From contig PEWE01000002.1 of assembly GCA_002779605.1 (NCBI GenBank), forward strand, positions 62,001 to 126,000: a stretch of 64,000 nt of DNA. Direction: 5' to 3'. Each line of letters begins with the position of its first letter. Position 1 is the first letter of the stretch. Under the pieces are notes generated by a model, which did no database searches, was not told where the DNA came from, and saw only the letters and a program-made list of their open reading frames with translations. The DNA comes from Zetaproteobacteria bacterium CG06_land_8_20_14_3_00_59_53 (GTDB lineage Bacteria > Pseudomonadota > Zetaproteobacteria > Mariprofundales > Mariprofundaceae). The translations under genes and the position numbers were made by a program. Positions 1 through 8,602 of this stretch are shown here, in pieces.

Positions 1-684
1 GCCGGCATTCAGGCCGATCTGCGCATGTTCGCCGGGCATGCTGTCATCGGATGCTCCGCCATAACCGCCCTTACTGCCCAGAATCCCCGTGAAATCAACC
101 GTATCGAAGCTGTGCCGCTGGCACAGCTGGATGCCGAGATGCATGCCATCTTTGATTATTGCGAGGTTGCAGCAGTGAAAACCGGCATGCTGCTGGATGC
201 CGACCGTATCGCGGTGGTCGCTGCAGCATTGCAACAACGGCATGCTCACAAAGCGCTGGTGATTGATCCTGTCATGATCGCCAGCAGTGGCCGCCGCTTG
301 CTCGACGCGCCAGCGGTGAACACCCTGCTCGAAGCGCTTGTTCCGCTGGCAACACTGCTCACACCCAATCTGGACGAGGCTGCTGTGTTGCTGAACAGGC
401 CTGTATCAGATGCCATACATGATAGCCGCGAATTGGTCGACTTATGTGGATGTGCCGTACTGCTCAAGGGCGGACACGCCGAAGGTCAGGTGCTTCAGGA
501 TATCCTGTGCGACGCTTCCGGGAATATCAGCATGATCGAGCACCCCAGGCTGGACTGGAGTGAGGCAGATGCCCACGGGAGCGGCTGCCGTCTGGCTGCA
601 AGCATTGCGGCCAATCTTGCAAAGGGAAAGGCTCTGGCGGATTCCGTACAGCGGGCGGTGGCTTTTTGCAGCCCTTCAAAGTAA
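1..684 (+). CDS. thiD: Hydroxymethylpyrimidine/phosphomethylpyrimidine kinase ThiD, 5'-truncated by window edge
   Basis: Two successive phosphorylations of the HMP pyrimidine for thiamine biosynthesis, in the cytoplasm. The reading frame is open from base 1, starting AGIQADLRMFAG, which is the ribokinase-fold N-terminal substrate-binding motif of ThiD (usually SGGAGIQADLK). About 20-25 residues are therefore missing upstream, and the ATG at 25 is internal. Other family signatures are VIDPVMIASSGRRLLD, LTPNLDEAAVLL and the anion-hole region DAHGSGCRLAASIAANLAKG. The last replaces the usual GTGCTLSAAIAA, so the C-terminal motif is slightly divergent. No other thiamine genes are visible in the window. 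Confidence 0.9.
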   Translation, partial: AGIQADLRMFAGHAVIGCSAITALTAQNPREINRIEAVPLAQLDAEMHAIFDYCEVAAVKTGMLLDADRIAVVAAALQQRHAHKALVIDPVMIASSGRRLLDAPAVNTLLEALVPLATLLTPNLDEAAVLLNRPVSDAIHDSRELVDLCGCAVLLKGGHAEGQVLQDILCDASGNISMIEHPRLDWSEADAHGSGCRLAASIAANLAKGKALADSVQRAVAFCSPSK

Positions 685-726
685 GCGTTACCCTGTCACG
701 CAAATAAGCAAAAACGGGAAGGGTGT

Positions 727-1110
727 ATGGCGCGACCCAAATACCAGATCACACCTGCGGACAGCAGCTTTGCGCGCCGCTGGATCGAAGGGAAACTCTC
801 CAATCCGGCCTGGCTGGGTGCGGATCGTTCCTGGCAGGCCCATCAGAACCTCGTTGAACGCATCGAAACTGCGGTAGAACTGAATGCATGGTGCGTACAT
901 TGGCTGGATAGCAGACACTGGGCGCAGCTCAAGAACGCGGTGCGCGCAGCACGCAAGAGGGCAAAAACAGACGACACCGTTTCCGTGACCCTGTCACGCA
1001 ATGCATGGGGAATACTTAGTTACTGGGCTGAACGCGATGCCTGTACGCTATCCGGTGTGATCGAACAAAGACTCGGCGGTAAGCAAACCAACGATCACGC
1101 TTGCGATTAA
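727..1110 (+). CDS. Small basic protein with a MatP-like ribbon-helix-helix C-terminus
   Basis: A 127-residue protein preceded by GGAAGGG three bases before the ATG. The C-terminal half reads as a short helical stretch (WLDSRHWAQLKNAVRAARKR), then a beta-strand (DTVSVTLSRNAW), then two helices (GILSYWAERDACTLSGVIEQRL), the order expected of a ribbon-helix-helix DNA-binding domain. By eye it resembles E. coli MatP (GWIDKHMNPELVNRMKQTI, then RARRKR, then KKSIDLEFIVWQRLAGLA and TLSETIVQLIED). MatP organises the replication-terminus macrodomain. The N-terminal part is rich in W and R. The assignment is inference from pattern only; the gene could be another RHH regulator. It lies 42 bases after thiD and converges with mazG. 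Confidence 0.5.
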   Translation: MARPKYQITPADSSFARRWIEGKLSNPAWLGADRSWQAHQNLVERIETAVELNAWCVHWLDSRHWAQLKNAVRAARKRAKTDDTVSVTLSRNAWGILSYWAERDACTLSGVIEQRLGGKQTNDHACD

Positions 1111-1127
1111 TCTGCTTGCGGTTCTGC

Positions 1128-1922
1128 CTACTCGGTCTGCAGGCGCTTGGCTTCAAGGTAGAGAAGCTCCATATTGTCCAGCGACATGCCATCCAGATTT
1201 AAACCCCGGCTTTCCGCCAGTGCTTCCATACCGCGGAAACGCTCTGAAAACTTGCGGTTGGTATGCATCAGGGCCAGTTCTGCATCGACATCCAGTTTTC
1301 GCCCAAGATTGACCAGCGTGAAAAGCACGTCTCCGAATTCGTCCTGCAGGCGAGCATGGGAGGCATTCTGTTTCACCTCATGCTCAAGCTCGCCGAGTTC
1401 TTCATGCATCTTTGCGATAACATCACTGGCCTGTGTCCAGTCGAAACCCACCCGGGAAGCCCTGCGCTGGATCTTGTGTGCACGCGCCAGAGCCGGAAGC
1501 GGGGGGATCTCATCCATCAGACTTGTCCGTTGAGCATGCTCTTCGTCTTTCAATGACTCCCATTGTCTGCCGAGATCTTCGGTCTGCACGGATGAAAAGA
1601 CATGCGGGTGCCGGTTGATCATTTTGGATATCAGGGTGCCGGCGACGTCATCCAGATTGAACTGATTCCTTTCACCGGCAATGCAGGCATAAAACAGAAC
1701 CTGAAACAGAAGGTCACCGAGTTCAGCCTGCAACTGTCTCCAATTATCCTGCTGTACCGCCAGTTCGATGGCTTCGAACACCTCGTGGACTTCCTCGAGC
1801 GTGTAGGTGCGAAGTGACTCAAGCGTCTGTTCCGCATCCCATGGACATTCCTTACGCAGTACATTCATAAGCTCTTTTAACTTGTCGTAATAATTATCTT
1901 TACTGTGAATTCTATCCGGCAT
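1128..1922 (-). CDS. mazG: Nucleoside triphosphate pyrophosphohydrolase MazG
   Basis: Hydrolyses (d)NTPs, including damaged ones, to NMP and PPi. Start chosen at ATG 1922 (MPDRIHSKDNYY), which has GGAG five bases upstream and gives 264 residues, the usual MazG length (E. coli 263). A longer open frame continues upstream but lacks family similarity. Two MazG repeats are present: the first with CPWDAEQTLESL, the metal-binding TLEEVHEVFEAI and ELGDLLFQVLFYA; the second with EELGELEHEV and DEFGDVLFTLVNLGR. The conserved GFDW precedes the second repeat. It is transcribed divergently from pilT. Confidence 0.93.
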   Translation of the reverse strand: MPDRIHSKDNYYDKLKELMNVLRKECPWDAEQTLESLRTYTLEEVHEVFEAIELAVQQDNWRQLQAELGDLLFQVLFYACIAGERNQFNLDDVAGTLISKMINRHPHVFSSVQTEDLGRQWESLKDEEHAQRTSLMDEIPPLPALARAHKIQRRASRVGFDWTQASDVIAKMHEELGELEHEVKQNASHARLQDEFGDVLFTLVNLGRKLDVDAELALMHTNRKFSERFRGMEALAESRGLNLDGMSLDNMELLYLEAKRLQTE

Positions 1923-1942
1923 GTCATCTCCATATGACTTTA

Positions 1943-1958
1943 CATAATATACATTATG
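1943..1958. promoter_or_regulatory. AT-rich dyad between mazG and pilT
   Basis: CATAAT-ATAC-ATTATG is a perfect 6-bp inverted repeat in the 142-bp divergent gap. It is AT-rich against GC-rich surroundings and contains -10-like sequences on both strands. It is followed at 1962-1976 by CTCTTT-AAA-AAAGAG. It may be overlapping divergent promoters or an operator; no regulator is implied by the sequence alone. Confidence 0.3.
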
Positions 1959-2064
1959 CGACTCTTTAAAAAAGAGCAGGAATGCGATGTGGGTCACTTG
2001 CACAGGCATTGCTACTTGCCCTATCCTGCCAGACAAGCCGTAACAACCAAGGGAGTAACCCCGC

Positions 2065-3111
2065 ATGGACATATCCGAACTGCTTGCCTTCACTGTCAAG
2101 AACAAGGCATCCGATCTTCACATCTCTTCAGCCGAACCGCCGATGATCCGCATTCACGGTGACATCACGCGAATCAAGGTTCCGGCCATCAATGCCCGGA
2201 CGGTCCAGGCCATGGTCTACGACATCATGACCGACGACCAGCGCAAACATTTCGAAGAACACCTTGAGTTGGATTTCTCCTTTGCCCTCGGCGATTTGGC
2301 CCGTTTTCGTGTGAACGCATTCTGGCAGCATCGCGGTATGGCGGCAGCATTCCGCGTCGTTCCCAATGACGTGCTGACCCTCGAGACCCTTAAAGCCCCT
2401 GATATCTTCAAAGACATCGCCATGAAACCGCGCGGCATCTGCCTTGTGACAGGCCCGACGGGTTCCGGTAAATCGACCACGCTGGCCGCAATGATCAACC
2501 ATCGTAACGAAACCGAGCGCGGACATATCCTGACCATCGAAGACCCGATCGAGTTTGTTCACCGTTCCAAGAATTGTCTGATCTCTCAACGCGAACTCGG
2601 TCCGCATACACGCTCTTTCGATAATGCCCTGCGCAGTGCCCTGCGTGAAGATCCGGACGTCGTTCTGGTCGGCGAAATGCGCGATCTGGAAACCATCCGT
2701 CTGGCCCTGACTGCTGCAGAAACAGGCCATATGGTGTTCGGTACCCTGCATACATCCTCTGCACCGAAAACTATCGACCGTATCATCGATGTGTTTCCTG
2801 CCGGAGAGCAGGCCATGGTCCGCTCGATGCTCTCCGAATCGCTGCAGGCCGTAATCTCCCAGACACTGTTGAAGACGGCGGATGGCACCGGACGTGTCGC
2901 AGCACACGAGATCATGCTGGGCAGTTCGGCCATCAGGAACCTGATACGCGAAAACAAGGTGCCGCAGATGGTGTCCGTTCTGCAGACCTCGCAACGCGAC
3001 GGCATGCAGACACTGGATCAGAACCTGCAAACGCTTCTCAAGGCGCGTAAGATCACCCAACAGACAGCCCTTGAAAAGTGCACGAACCGCAAGCTGTTCG
3101 GCGAACAATAA
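2065..3111 (+). CDS. pilT: Type IV pilus retraction ATPase PilT
   Basis: Hexameric ATPase that depolymerises type IV pili at the inner membrane, powering twitching motility and DNA uptake. 348 residues. The N-terminal PAS-like part contains KASDLHISSAEPPMIRIHG. The RecA-like part has Walker A GPTGSGKST, the Asp box ILTIEDPIEF, Walker B PDVVLVGEMRDLETI, and the His box TAAETGHMVFGTLHT. Near the end is AAHEIMLGSSAIRNLIRENK, the PilT-specific AIRNLIRE segment. First of three tandem paralogs, 15 bases before pilU. Confidence 0.95.
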   Translation: MDISELLAFTVKNKASDLHISSAEPPMIRIHGDITRIKVPAINARTVQAMVYDIMTDDQRKHFEEHLELDFSFALGDLARFRVNAFWQHRGMAAAFRVVPNDVLTLETLKAPDIFKDIAMKPRGICLVTGPTGSGKSTTLAAMINHRNETERGHILTIEDPIEFVHRSKNCLISQRELGPHTRSFDNALRSALREDPDVVLVGEMRDLETIRLALTAAETGHMVFGTLHTSSAPKTIDRIIDVFPAGEQAMVRSMLSESLQAVISQTLLKTADGTGRVAAHEIMLGSSAIRNLIRENKVPQMVSVLQTSQRDGMQTLDQNLQTLLKARKITQQTALEKCTNRKLFGEQ

Positions 3112-3126
3112 AGATTCAGGAGAAGC

Positions 3127-4290
3127 ATGATGAGCAGCAACCCGTCCGGACAGACCCTGAACGTCAAACAGTTATTGATGGTCATGGTGAAGAAAGATGC
3201 CTCGGATCTTTATATCACTGCAGGCCTTCCCCCCGCCTACCGCATTGAAGGCGTGGTTTATCCGCTCAAGCAGGAGTCTTTGAACCCGATCCAGTGCGAA
3301 CAGTTGGCTAATTCCACGATGAACGAGAAGCAGCGCGCAGCTTTTGCAGAGGAATACGAGATGAATCTCGCCCTCGCCTACCCCGAACTCGGACGTTTCC
3401 GCGTCAACATTTTCCGTCAGCGCAGCAATATCGGCATGGTAATCCGGCAGATCAAAACGGTAATCCCGACCATCGACGGGCTTGGTCTGCCGCAGTCGTT
3501 TAAAGAGATCATCATGGCCAAGAACGGCCTGATCGTGATGGTTGGCGGCACGGGAAGCGGTAAATCGACATCCCTGGCTGGCATGATCGACTGGCGTAAC
3601 AGCAATCAGGCGGGTCATATCATCACCGTTGAGGACCCGATCGAGTTTGTGCACGAGCACAAGAAGAGTGTGATCACCCAGCGGGAGGTCGGTACCGACA
3701 CGCTGGAGTTCGAGAACGCCTTGAAGAACACCCTGCGTCAGGCTCCCGATGTGATCCTCATCGGCGAGATCCGTGACCGGAAAACCATGGAACATGGACT
3801 GGAGTTTGCGGAAACCGGTCACCTTTGCCTGGCAACCCTGCATGCCAATAATGCCAATCAGGCGCTGGAGCGCATTCTGAACTTCTTCCCGCGTGATATG
3901 CACGAGCAGGTGGTGCTGAATCTGGCCATGAACATCCGCGCCATCCTGTCGCAACGCCTCGTGAAAACCATGGACGGTAAACGCACACCGGCCATCGAAA
4001 TCATGATCAACTCCCCTCGCATCAGCGACCTGATCAAGAAAGGCGACATCTCCTCCATCAAGGAAGCCATGGCCGAGGGTGGAACTTACGGTATGCAGAC
4101 CTTCGACCAGCATCTGCTTCGCCTGTGGCGTGATGGCGTGATCGCCGAAGAAGAGGCCATGCGTCATGCCGATGCCGTAAATGACCTGCGTCTCAAAATC
4201 AAGATGGCCAAGCTCGAAGACAGCGGAGAAAATTCCGGAAGCTCGCTCGACAGGCTTTCGGGCTCCGGCGATTCAGAGTTGAAGATCTGA
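3127..4290 (+). CDS. pilU: PilT-dependent retraction ATPase PilU
   Basis: Accessory retraction ATPase that acts with PilT. 387 residues; the start ATG has AGGAG four to five bases upstream. Motifs: KKDASDLYITAGLPPAYRIEG, Walker A GGTGSGKSTS, the Asp box VEDPIEFVHEHKKSVITQRE, Walker B PDVILIGEIRDRKTMEHG and the His box AETGHLCLATLHANN. PilU-type features are NQALERILNFFP and the long hydrophilic Ser/Gly-rich C-terminal tail (SGENSGSSLDRLSGSGDSE). Lies between pilT and a third paralog, same strand, almost certainly co-transcribed. Confidence 0.92.
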   Translation: MMSSNPSGQTLNVKQLLMVMVKKDASDLYITAGLPPAYRIEGVVYPLKQESLNPIQCEQLANSTMNEKQRAAFAEEYEMNLALAYPELGRFRVNIFRQRSNIGMVIRQIKTVIPTIDGLGLPQSFKEIIMAKNGLIVMVGGTGSGKSTSLAGMIDWRNSNQAGHIITVEDPIEFVHEHKKSVITQREVGTDTLEFENALKNTLRQAPDVILIGEIRDRKTMEHGLEFAETGHLCLATLHANNANQALERILNFFPRDMHEQVVLNLAMNIRAILSQRLVKTMDGKRTPAIEIMINSPRISDLIKKGDISSIKEAMAEGGTYGMQTFDQHLLRLWRDGVIAEEEAMRHADAVNDLRLKIKMAKLEDSGENSGSSLDRLSGSGDSELKI

Positions 4291-4323
4291 TGTCCGCTGT
4301 GATTCAGCATGGCTGGAGCACAC

Positions 4324-5400
4324 ATGATCGATGACCTTCTCAAGGCAGCATACAAAAACGGTGCTTCCGATTTGATGCTGCGCACCGGCGATCGTGTGCG
4401 TATGCGCATTCATGGCTCGATCGTAACCATCCCGGCAGAGCGCATTACCCCGCCAAGCCGGGAACAGGTGATTGAAATGATTCACCATCTGGGCAATGAA
4501 CTCGACGGTGCCATCGATGTCGAGTCTCTGCAGCATCTGGATTTCCACTACTGTCTGCCCGACATCGCCCGATTCCGCATTCATATCATGCGAACCCAGA
4601 ATAATTTCGGTATCGTGGCCCGAGTCATTCCCGTGCAGATTCCGTCTTTCGAGGAATTACGACTGCCGGACATCATTCGCACCATCGCCGAGTATCGCAA
4701 TGGCCTGGTGTTTATGGGCGGTGCGACCGGCTCCGGTAAAAGCACCACGCTTGCCACCATGCTCAATCATATTGTGCAAAACCGCCCGGTACATGCCGTC
4801 ACCATCGAGGATCCGATCGAATTCGGCTACGGCAGCAATCATCAGGGAACAGTCTGCCAACGCGAGATCGGCCGCGACGTGGGCACATTCGCCCAGGGCA
4901 TGCATGATGCCTTGCGCGAGGCCCCGGACGTCATTGTTGTCGGTGAGGTACGTGACAGGTCCGTCGCACAGTCAGCATTACAGGCGGCTGAAACCGGCCA
5001 TCTGGTCATGGCGACCGTGCATGCCACGACGGCGACAGGTGCATTGCAGCGCATCCTCGGTGCATTCCAGCAGGAAGAACATGCTGCAGTGCGTAAACGC
5101 CTGGCCGAGAATGTGCGCGCCATTATCGTGCAGAAGCTTTTGCGGCTGAAGAACGGCAAGGGTCGCATCGTGGTGCTGGAAATCATGATCAAGAACTCGG
5201 TGATCAAGCACTTCATGATGGATGCCGACCGCTGGCGCGAGATTCCGCGTGCCATGGAGGAAGGGCATGCGCTGTATGGCAGCCAGACCTTCGATCTGCA
5301 TCTGCAAAAGCTGGTGGAAGAGGACTTGCTCGATTACGAAGAAGCGCTGGCCAATGCCGTGAATCCTGAGGATTTCACCATGCGCATGGGGCGCGATTAA
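4324..5400 (+). CDS. Third PilT/PilU-family retraction ATPase
   Basis: 358 residues. Start chosen at ATG 4324 because GGAG sits five bases upstream; the in-frame ATG at 4309 has no ribosome site. All ATPase motifs are intact: GGATGSGKSTT, VTIEDPIEFGYGSNHQG, PDVIVVGEVRDRSVAQSAL and AETGHLVMATVHATT. It lacks PilT's AIRNLIRE segment (KNSVIKHFMM instead) and lacks PilU's tail, so it is a distinct paralog. In other bacteria extra PilT paralogs (PilT2 and similar) modulate retraction; its role here is inferred only from position. It ends overlapping the convergent acyltransferase gene by four bases. Confidence 0.85.
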   Translation: MIDDLLKAAYKNGASDLMLRTGDRVRMRIHGSIVTIPAERITPPSREQVIEMIHHLGNELDGAIDVESLQHLDFHYCLPDIARFRIHIMRTQNNFGIVARVIPVQIPSFEELRLPDIIRTIAEYRNGLVFMGGATGSGKSTTLATMLNHIVQNRPVHAVTIEDPIEFGYGSNHQGTVCQREIGRDVGTFAQGMHDALREAPDVIVVGEVRDRSVAQSALQAAETGHLVMATVHATTATGALQRILGAFQQEEHAAVRKRLAENVRAIIVQKLLRLKNGKGRIVVLEIMIKNSVIKHFMMDADRWREIPRAMEEGHALYGSQTFDLHLQKLVEEDLLDYEEALANAVNPEDFTMRMGRD

Positions 5401-6023
5401 TCCGCACGCCCCATCTGCTTGAGTTCATGTTGCATCAGGCCGGTTGCCAGCCGTACCGCTTCGCGATCGCTTACCGCATGCGGTATTGAAAACGGCGCAC
5501 CGAAACGCACCATTCCCCTGCCCCGGCGCTGAAACGAATGCCATAAGTGAACATGATCGAACGGCCATGTTCCGGTGATCCGGAAAGGCATGATCGGCGC
5601 ACCGGTTTCCATCGCGACGATCACCGCTCCGGGCAGGACGCGCTTCAGTGGTACATCAGGATTGGCCGCGCCCTCCGGAAACAGGCATAACACATTGCCA
5701 TCGCGCACAACGTTGATCGCCGCCTTCAGCGAATGCCGATTGGCCCCGCCCGGATTAACAGGAATCACGCCGCAGGCATCCAGCATCCAGCGGGCATACC
5801 ACATCGCCTGATAGTATTCGCGGGCCATCATGAAACACAGCGGACGATCCACCGCCGCCTGAATAAGTAAGGGATCCACCCCGGCACGATGATTGCCGAC
5901 GAGAATGAGGGGGCCTTCGGGAAGCGTGAGCACATCGTCCTCAAGCCGCTGCCAATGACGGCAATACTGCCTGTCTATCCAGCGCAGCAGACTGTTCGGT
6001 CCCCGCCTGTCGATATGGCTCAT
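5397..6023 (-). CDS. 1-acyl-glycerol-3-phosphate acyltransferase family (PlsC-like)
   Basis: Probable membrane-associated acyltransferase transferring a fatty acyl group to a lysophospholipid or similar glycerol acceptor. 208 residues. It has the block I motif NHRAGVDPLL (H-x4-D catalytic pair), block II around GVIPVNPGG, block III FPEGAANPD and block IV APIMPFRITG. Its shortness and the aromatic-rich N-terminus are like small PlsC homologs rather than PlsB. The start overlaps the pabB stop by four bases (TGA within ATGA), so it is translationally coupled at the end of the fatty-acid gene cluster, a sensible position for lipid assembly. Confidence 0.8.
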   Translation of the reverse strand: MSHIDRRGPNSLLRWIDRQYCRHWQRLEDDVLTLPEGPLILVGNHRAGVDPLLIQAAVDRPLCFMMAREYYQAMWYARWMLDACGVIPVNPGGANRHSLKAAINVVRDGNVLCLFPEGAANPDVPLKRVLPGAVIVAMETGAPIMPFRITGTWPFDHVHLWHSFQRRGRGMVRFGAPFSIPHAVSDREAVRLATGLMQHELKQMGRAD

Positions 6024-7333
6024 GACAAGGCGCGCATCAGGCCTTCGGCCTTGTGCCCGGTTTCCACAAGCTCAAGTTCCGGATCCGAGTCGGCAACGAT
6101 TCCGGCACCGGCAGCCCAATTCAAGCGGCCTTCGTGATGCCAGAAAGTGCGAATCAGGATATTCATGTCGGCTGAACCGTCCCAGGCGGAAAAACCGACG
6201 CCGCCCGTATATGGTCCCCTCGCCCGCCCTTCCAGTTGATGAATGATTTCCATGCAGCGGACCTTGGGGCAACCGGTGATTGTTCCGCCGGGAAACATGG
6301 CACGAAAAACGTCAACCAGACAGAGACCGGGCCGCAACCGCCCGCGAACGTTCGACACGATGTGCTGCACGGTCGCATATCCCTCAACCGCCATGGTTTC
6401 GTTCACCTCGACGGTGCCGGGTATACATACACGCCCGAGATCGTTGCGCTCCAGATCCACCAGCATGATGTGCTCCGCCCTTTCCTTATCGGAAAGCAGC
6501 ATCTCATCGCGCAGGGCGGTATCTGTGTCCCCTTCCCCCCGCCTGCGAGTACCGGCGATCGGCCGCGTATCCACAACCCCGGCGGGGCTGATGCGGAACA
6601 GACGTTCAGGAGAAGCTGAAAGGAGAAACATATCTTCTTCATTATTCTGCATATGCAGGAAGCATGAAAATGGCGCCGGATTGACACTACGCAGCCTTCG
6701 ATACAAGGCATGCAGCGCATCTGTTGCAAAGGGCATGGACCAGAAACGGGCGATATTGGCCTGAAAGACATCGCCTGAGGCAATCAGTTCCTTGACCTGA
6801 AGAACCTGCTGCTTATAGCTGGAGCCATCGGTCACCCGTATTGCATCTGCATGCTTGAATTGCTGAGCAATCACATCGAACGGGGAAGAGTCCGGACACG
6901 TATCCAGCATCGACTGCAACTCATCCAGTTGCGCTTCGTCGGAGGCTGCAAGATGAACGATATACCCTTGAAAACACAGGGAAAAATCCGGAAACAGCGA
7001 CCACATGATGCACAGCGGAGGCTTACTTGCCGGCACCGGCAGGGCCTCGATCAGATCGGCCGCCTCATAGGCGGCATAAAACAGATTCGCGATGCAGGGC
7101 GATGCATGGGGTTCGTGTTGTTGTAATCGCTGATGCCAGGCTTCGAAGAATGTCTCTCCGGCCGTTTGGCCTGTCTCCCGCAACAACTGCCGCTGACCGC
7201 TATGCGACACCAGATGCTGCGCACCGTTACCTGACGGGTCTTCAAGCAATGCCGAGAACTTTCCGGGGAAGCATGAAAAAAGGTCGTAAGCACAACACTT
7301 ACGACCTTTCAGTGAGACAGTGCGGAACCGCAC
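6020..7333 (-). CDS. pabB: Chorismate-binding enzyme, probable aminodeoxychorismate synthase component I
   Basis: Makes 4-amino-4-deoxychorismate from chorismate for folate synthesis, or belongs to the close TrpE relatives. The chorismate-binding domain has SASPERLFRI, TRPIAGTRRRG, ERAEHIMLVDLERNDLGR, FPGGTITGCPKVRCMEII and AGAGIVADSDPELE. The GG-containing motif and short N-terminus (about 110 residues before the core, PabB-like) favour PabB over TrpE. Odd point: PabB normally has PIKGT, whose Lys is the covalent nucleophile; here it is PIAGT as in TrpE. The start is uncertain. The frame opens from GTG 7333 without a good ribosome site, and the fabF terminator (7276-7310) lies across its first codons, so the true start may be further in, at a non-ATG codon. 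Confidence 0.78.
   Translation of the reverse strand: MRFRTVSLKGRKCCAYDLFSCFPGKFSALLEDPSGNGAQHLVSHSGQRQLLRETGQTAGETFFEAWHQRLQQHEPHASPCIANLFYAAYEAADLIEALPVPASKPPLCIMWSLFPDFSLCFQGYIVHLAASDEAQLDELQSMLDTCPDSSPFDVIAQQFKHADAIRVTDGSSYKQQVLQVKELIASGDVFQANIARFWSMPFATDALHALYRRLRSVNPAPFSCFLHMQNNEEDMFLLSASPERLFRISPAGVVDTRPIAGTRRRGEGDTDTALRDEMLLSDKERAEHIMLVDLERNDLGRVCIPGTVEVNETMAVEGYATVQHIVSNVRGRLRPGLCLVDVFRAMFPGGTITGCPKVRCMEIIHQLEGRARGPYTGGVGFSAWDGSADMNILIRTFWHHEGRLNWAAGAGIVADSDPELELVETGHKAEGLMRALS
7276..7310 (-). terminator. Rho-independent terminator after fabF
   Basis: A 12-bp perfect stem (AAAGGTCGTAAG at 7279-7290, its complement at 7298-7309) with a 7-base loop. On the minus strand it is followed by T6. 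It lies 43 bases downstream of the fabF stop and overlaps the first codons of the pabB frame. Confidence 0.85.
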
Positions 7334-7351
7334 GCGGTGAATCCGCTTTAC

Positions 7352-8596
7352 CTAGACGAACTTGCGCAAAACCAGCGATGCATTGGTACCGCCAAAACCG
7401 AAAGAATTGGAGATAGCAACACGAAGGTCCGCTTCACGCGCATGATGCGGGACATAGTCCAGATCGCAACCCTCACCCGGATTTTCCAGATTGATGGTTG
7501 GAGGAACAACGCCGTTGTGCAGGGACAGAACAGTGAATGCCGCCTCGATACCACCTGCCGCGCCAAGCAGATGCCCGGTCATGGACTTGGTGGAGGAAAC
7601 CATCAACTTGCTGGCATGTGCCCCGAAAACGGACTTGATACCCTGTGTTTCACAGAGATCGCCTGCCGGGGTGGATGTACCGTGGGCATTGATGTAATCC
7701 ACTTCATCGCTGTTGATGCCCGCCGCCGCCAGAGCCATCTTCATGCAACGCGCGCCGCCAGCGCCTTCCGGTGCCGGCGAGGTGATATGGTAGGCATCGC
7801 CTGACATACCATAGCCGGCAACCTCGGCAAGAATCACCGCACCACGAGCCTTGGCAGAATCCAGCGACTCCAGGAACAGTACGCCTGCGCCCTCGCCCAT
7901 GACGAAGCCGTCACGATCCGCATCCCACGGGCGGGAGGCCCGTTGCGGTTCATCATTGCGCGTAGAAAGGGCCCTTGAAGCGGAGAAACCGCCTACAGCC
8001 AGTTCACATACGCAGGCTTCCGTACCACCGGCAATCATGGCATCCGCATCACCGCGGGCGATGATTTCATATGCGTCGCCGATGGCGTGCGTAGCCGTGG
8101 CACAGGCTGTTACCGTCGCTGAATTGGGGCCTTTGGCACCTGTCAGCATCGATACCCAACCGGATGCCATATTGATGATGGTCATCGGAATGAAGAACGG
8201 GGAAATCTTGCGTGCGCCACCGGCCTCATAAGCCCGCATAGTACGTTCGATAGCCGGCATTCCGCCGATACCTGAACCGATCATCACGCCGACCCGTTCC
8301 GCGTTCTCCTCGGTGATCTGCAGTCCGGATTGCTCCAGAGCCATGCTTGCAGCCGCGATGCCATACTGGATGAAGGTATCCATCTTTTTGGCATCTTTGC
8401 GGTTCACCCAGGTGTCGACATCGAAATCGGGAACCTCACCGGCAATGGTGCAAGCCATACCGGTGGCCTCGGCATCAAAGTGCGTGATGCGCCGGATGCC
8501 GGACTTGCCTTCCACCAGGGACGACCATGTGGTCTGCGTCCCGGTACCGAGCGGTGTTACCAGCCCGACGCCGGTGACGACAACGCGTCGTTTCAT
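7352..8596 (-). CDS. fabF: Beta-ketoacyl-ACP synthase II FabF
   Basis: Condenses malonyl-ACP with acyl-ACP during fatty-acid elongation. 414 residues, the normal KAS II length. Thiolase fold with active-site Cys165 in TVTACATATHAIG, first His in NAHGTSTPAGD, Lys in KSMTGHLLGAAGG with the second His, and C-terminal NSFGFGGTNASLVLRK. It follows acpP by six bases in the canonical acpP-fabF arrangement and ends at a strong terminator. Confidence 0.97.
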   Translation of the reverse strand: MKRRVVVTGVGLVTPLGTGTQTTWSSLVEGKSGIRRITHFDAEATGMACTIAGEVPDFDVDTWVNRKDAKKMDTFIQYGIAAASMALEQSGLQITEENAERVGVMIGSGIGGMPAIERTMRAYEAGGARKISPFFIPMTIINMASGWVSMLTGAKGPNSATVTACATATHAIGDAYEIIARGDADAMIAGGTEACVCELAVGGFSASRALSTRNDEPQRASRPWDADRDGFVMGEGAGVLFLESLDSAKARGAVILAEVAGYGMSGDAYHITSPAPEGAGGARCMKMALAAAGINSDEVDYINAHGTSTPAGDLCETQGIKSVFGAHASKLMVSSTKSMTGHLLGAAGGIEAAFTVLSLHNGVVPPTINLENPGEGCDLDYVPHHAREADLRVAISNSFGFGGTNASLVLRKFV

Positions 8597-8602
8597 GCAG
8601 TA

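Noticed and set aside
2128-4167. Long minus-strand frames antisense to pilT and pilU (326 and 331 codons)
   Set aside because: Shadows of the two ATPase genes on the opposite strand; no ribosome sites or recognisable domains.
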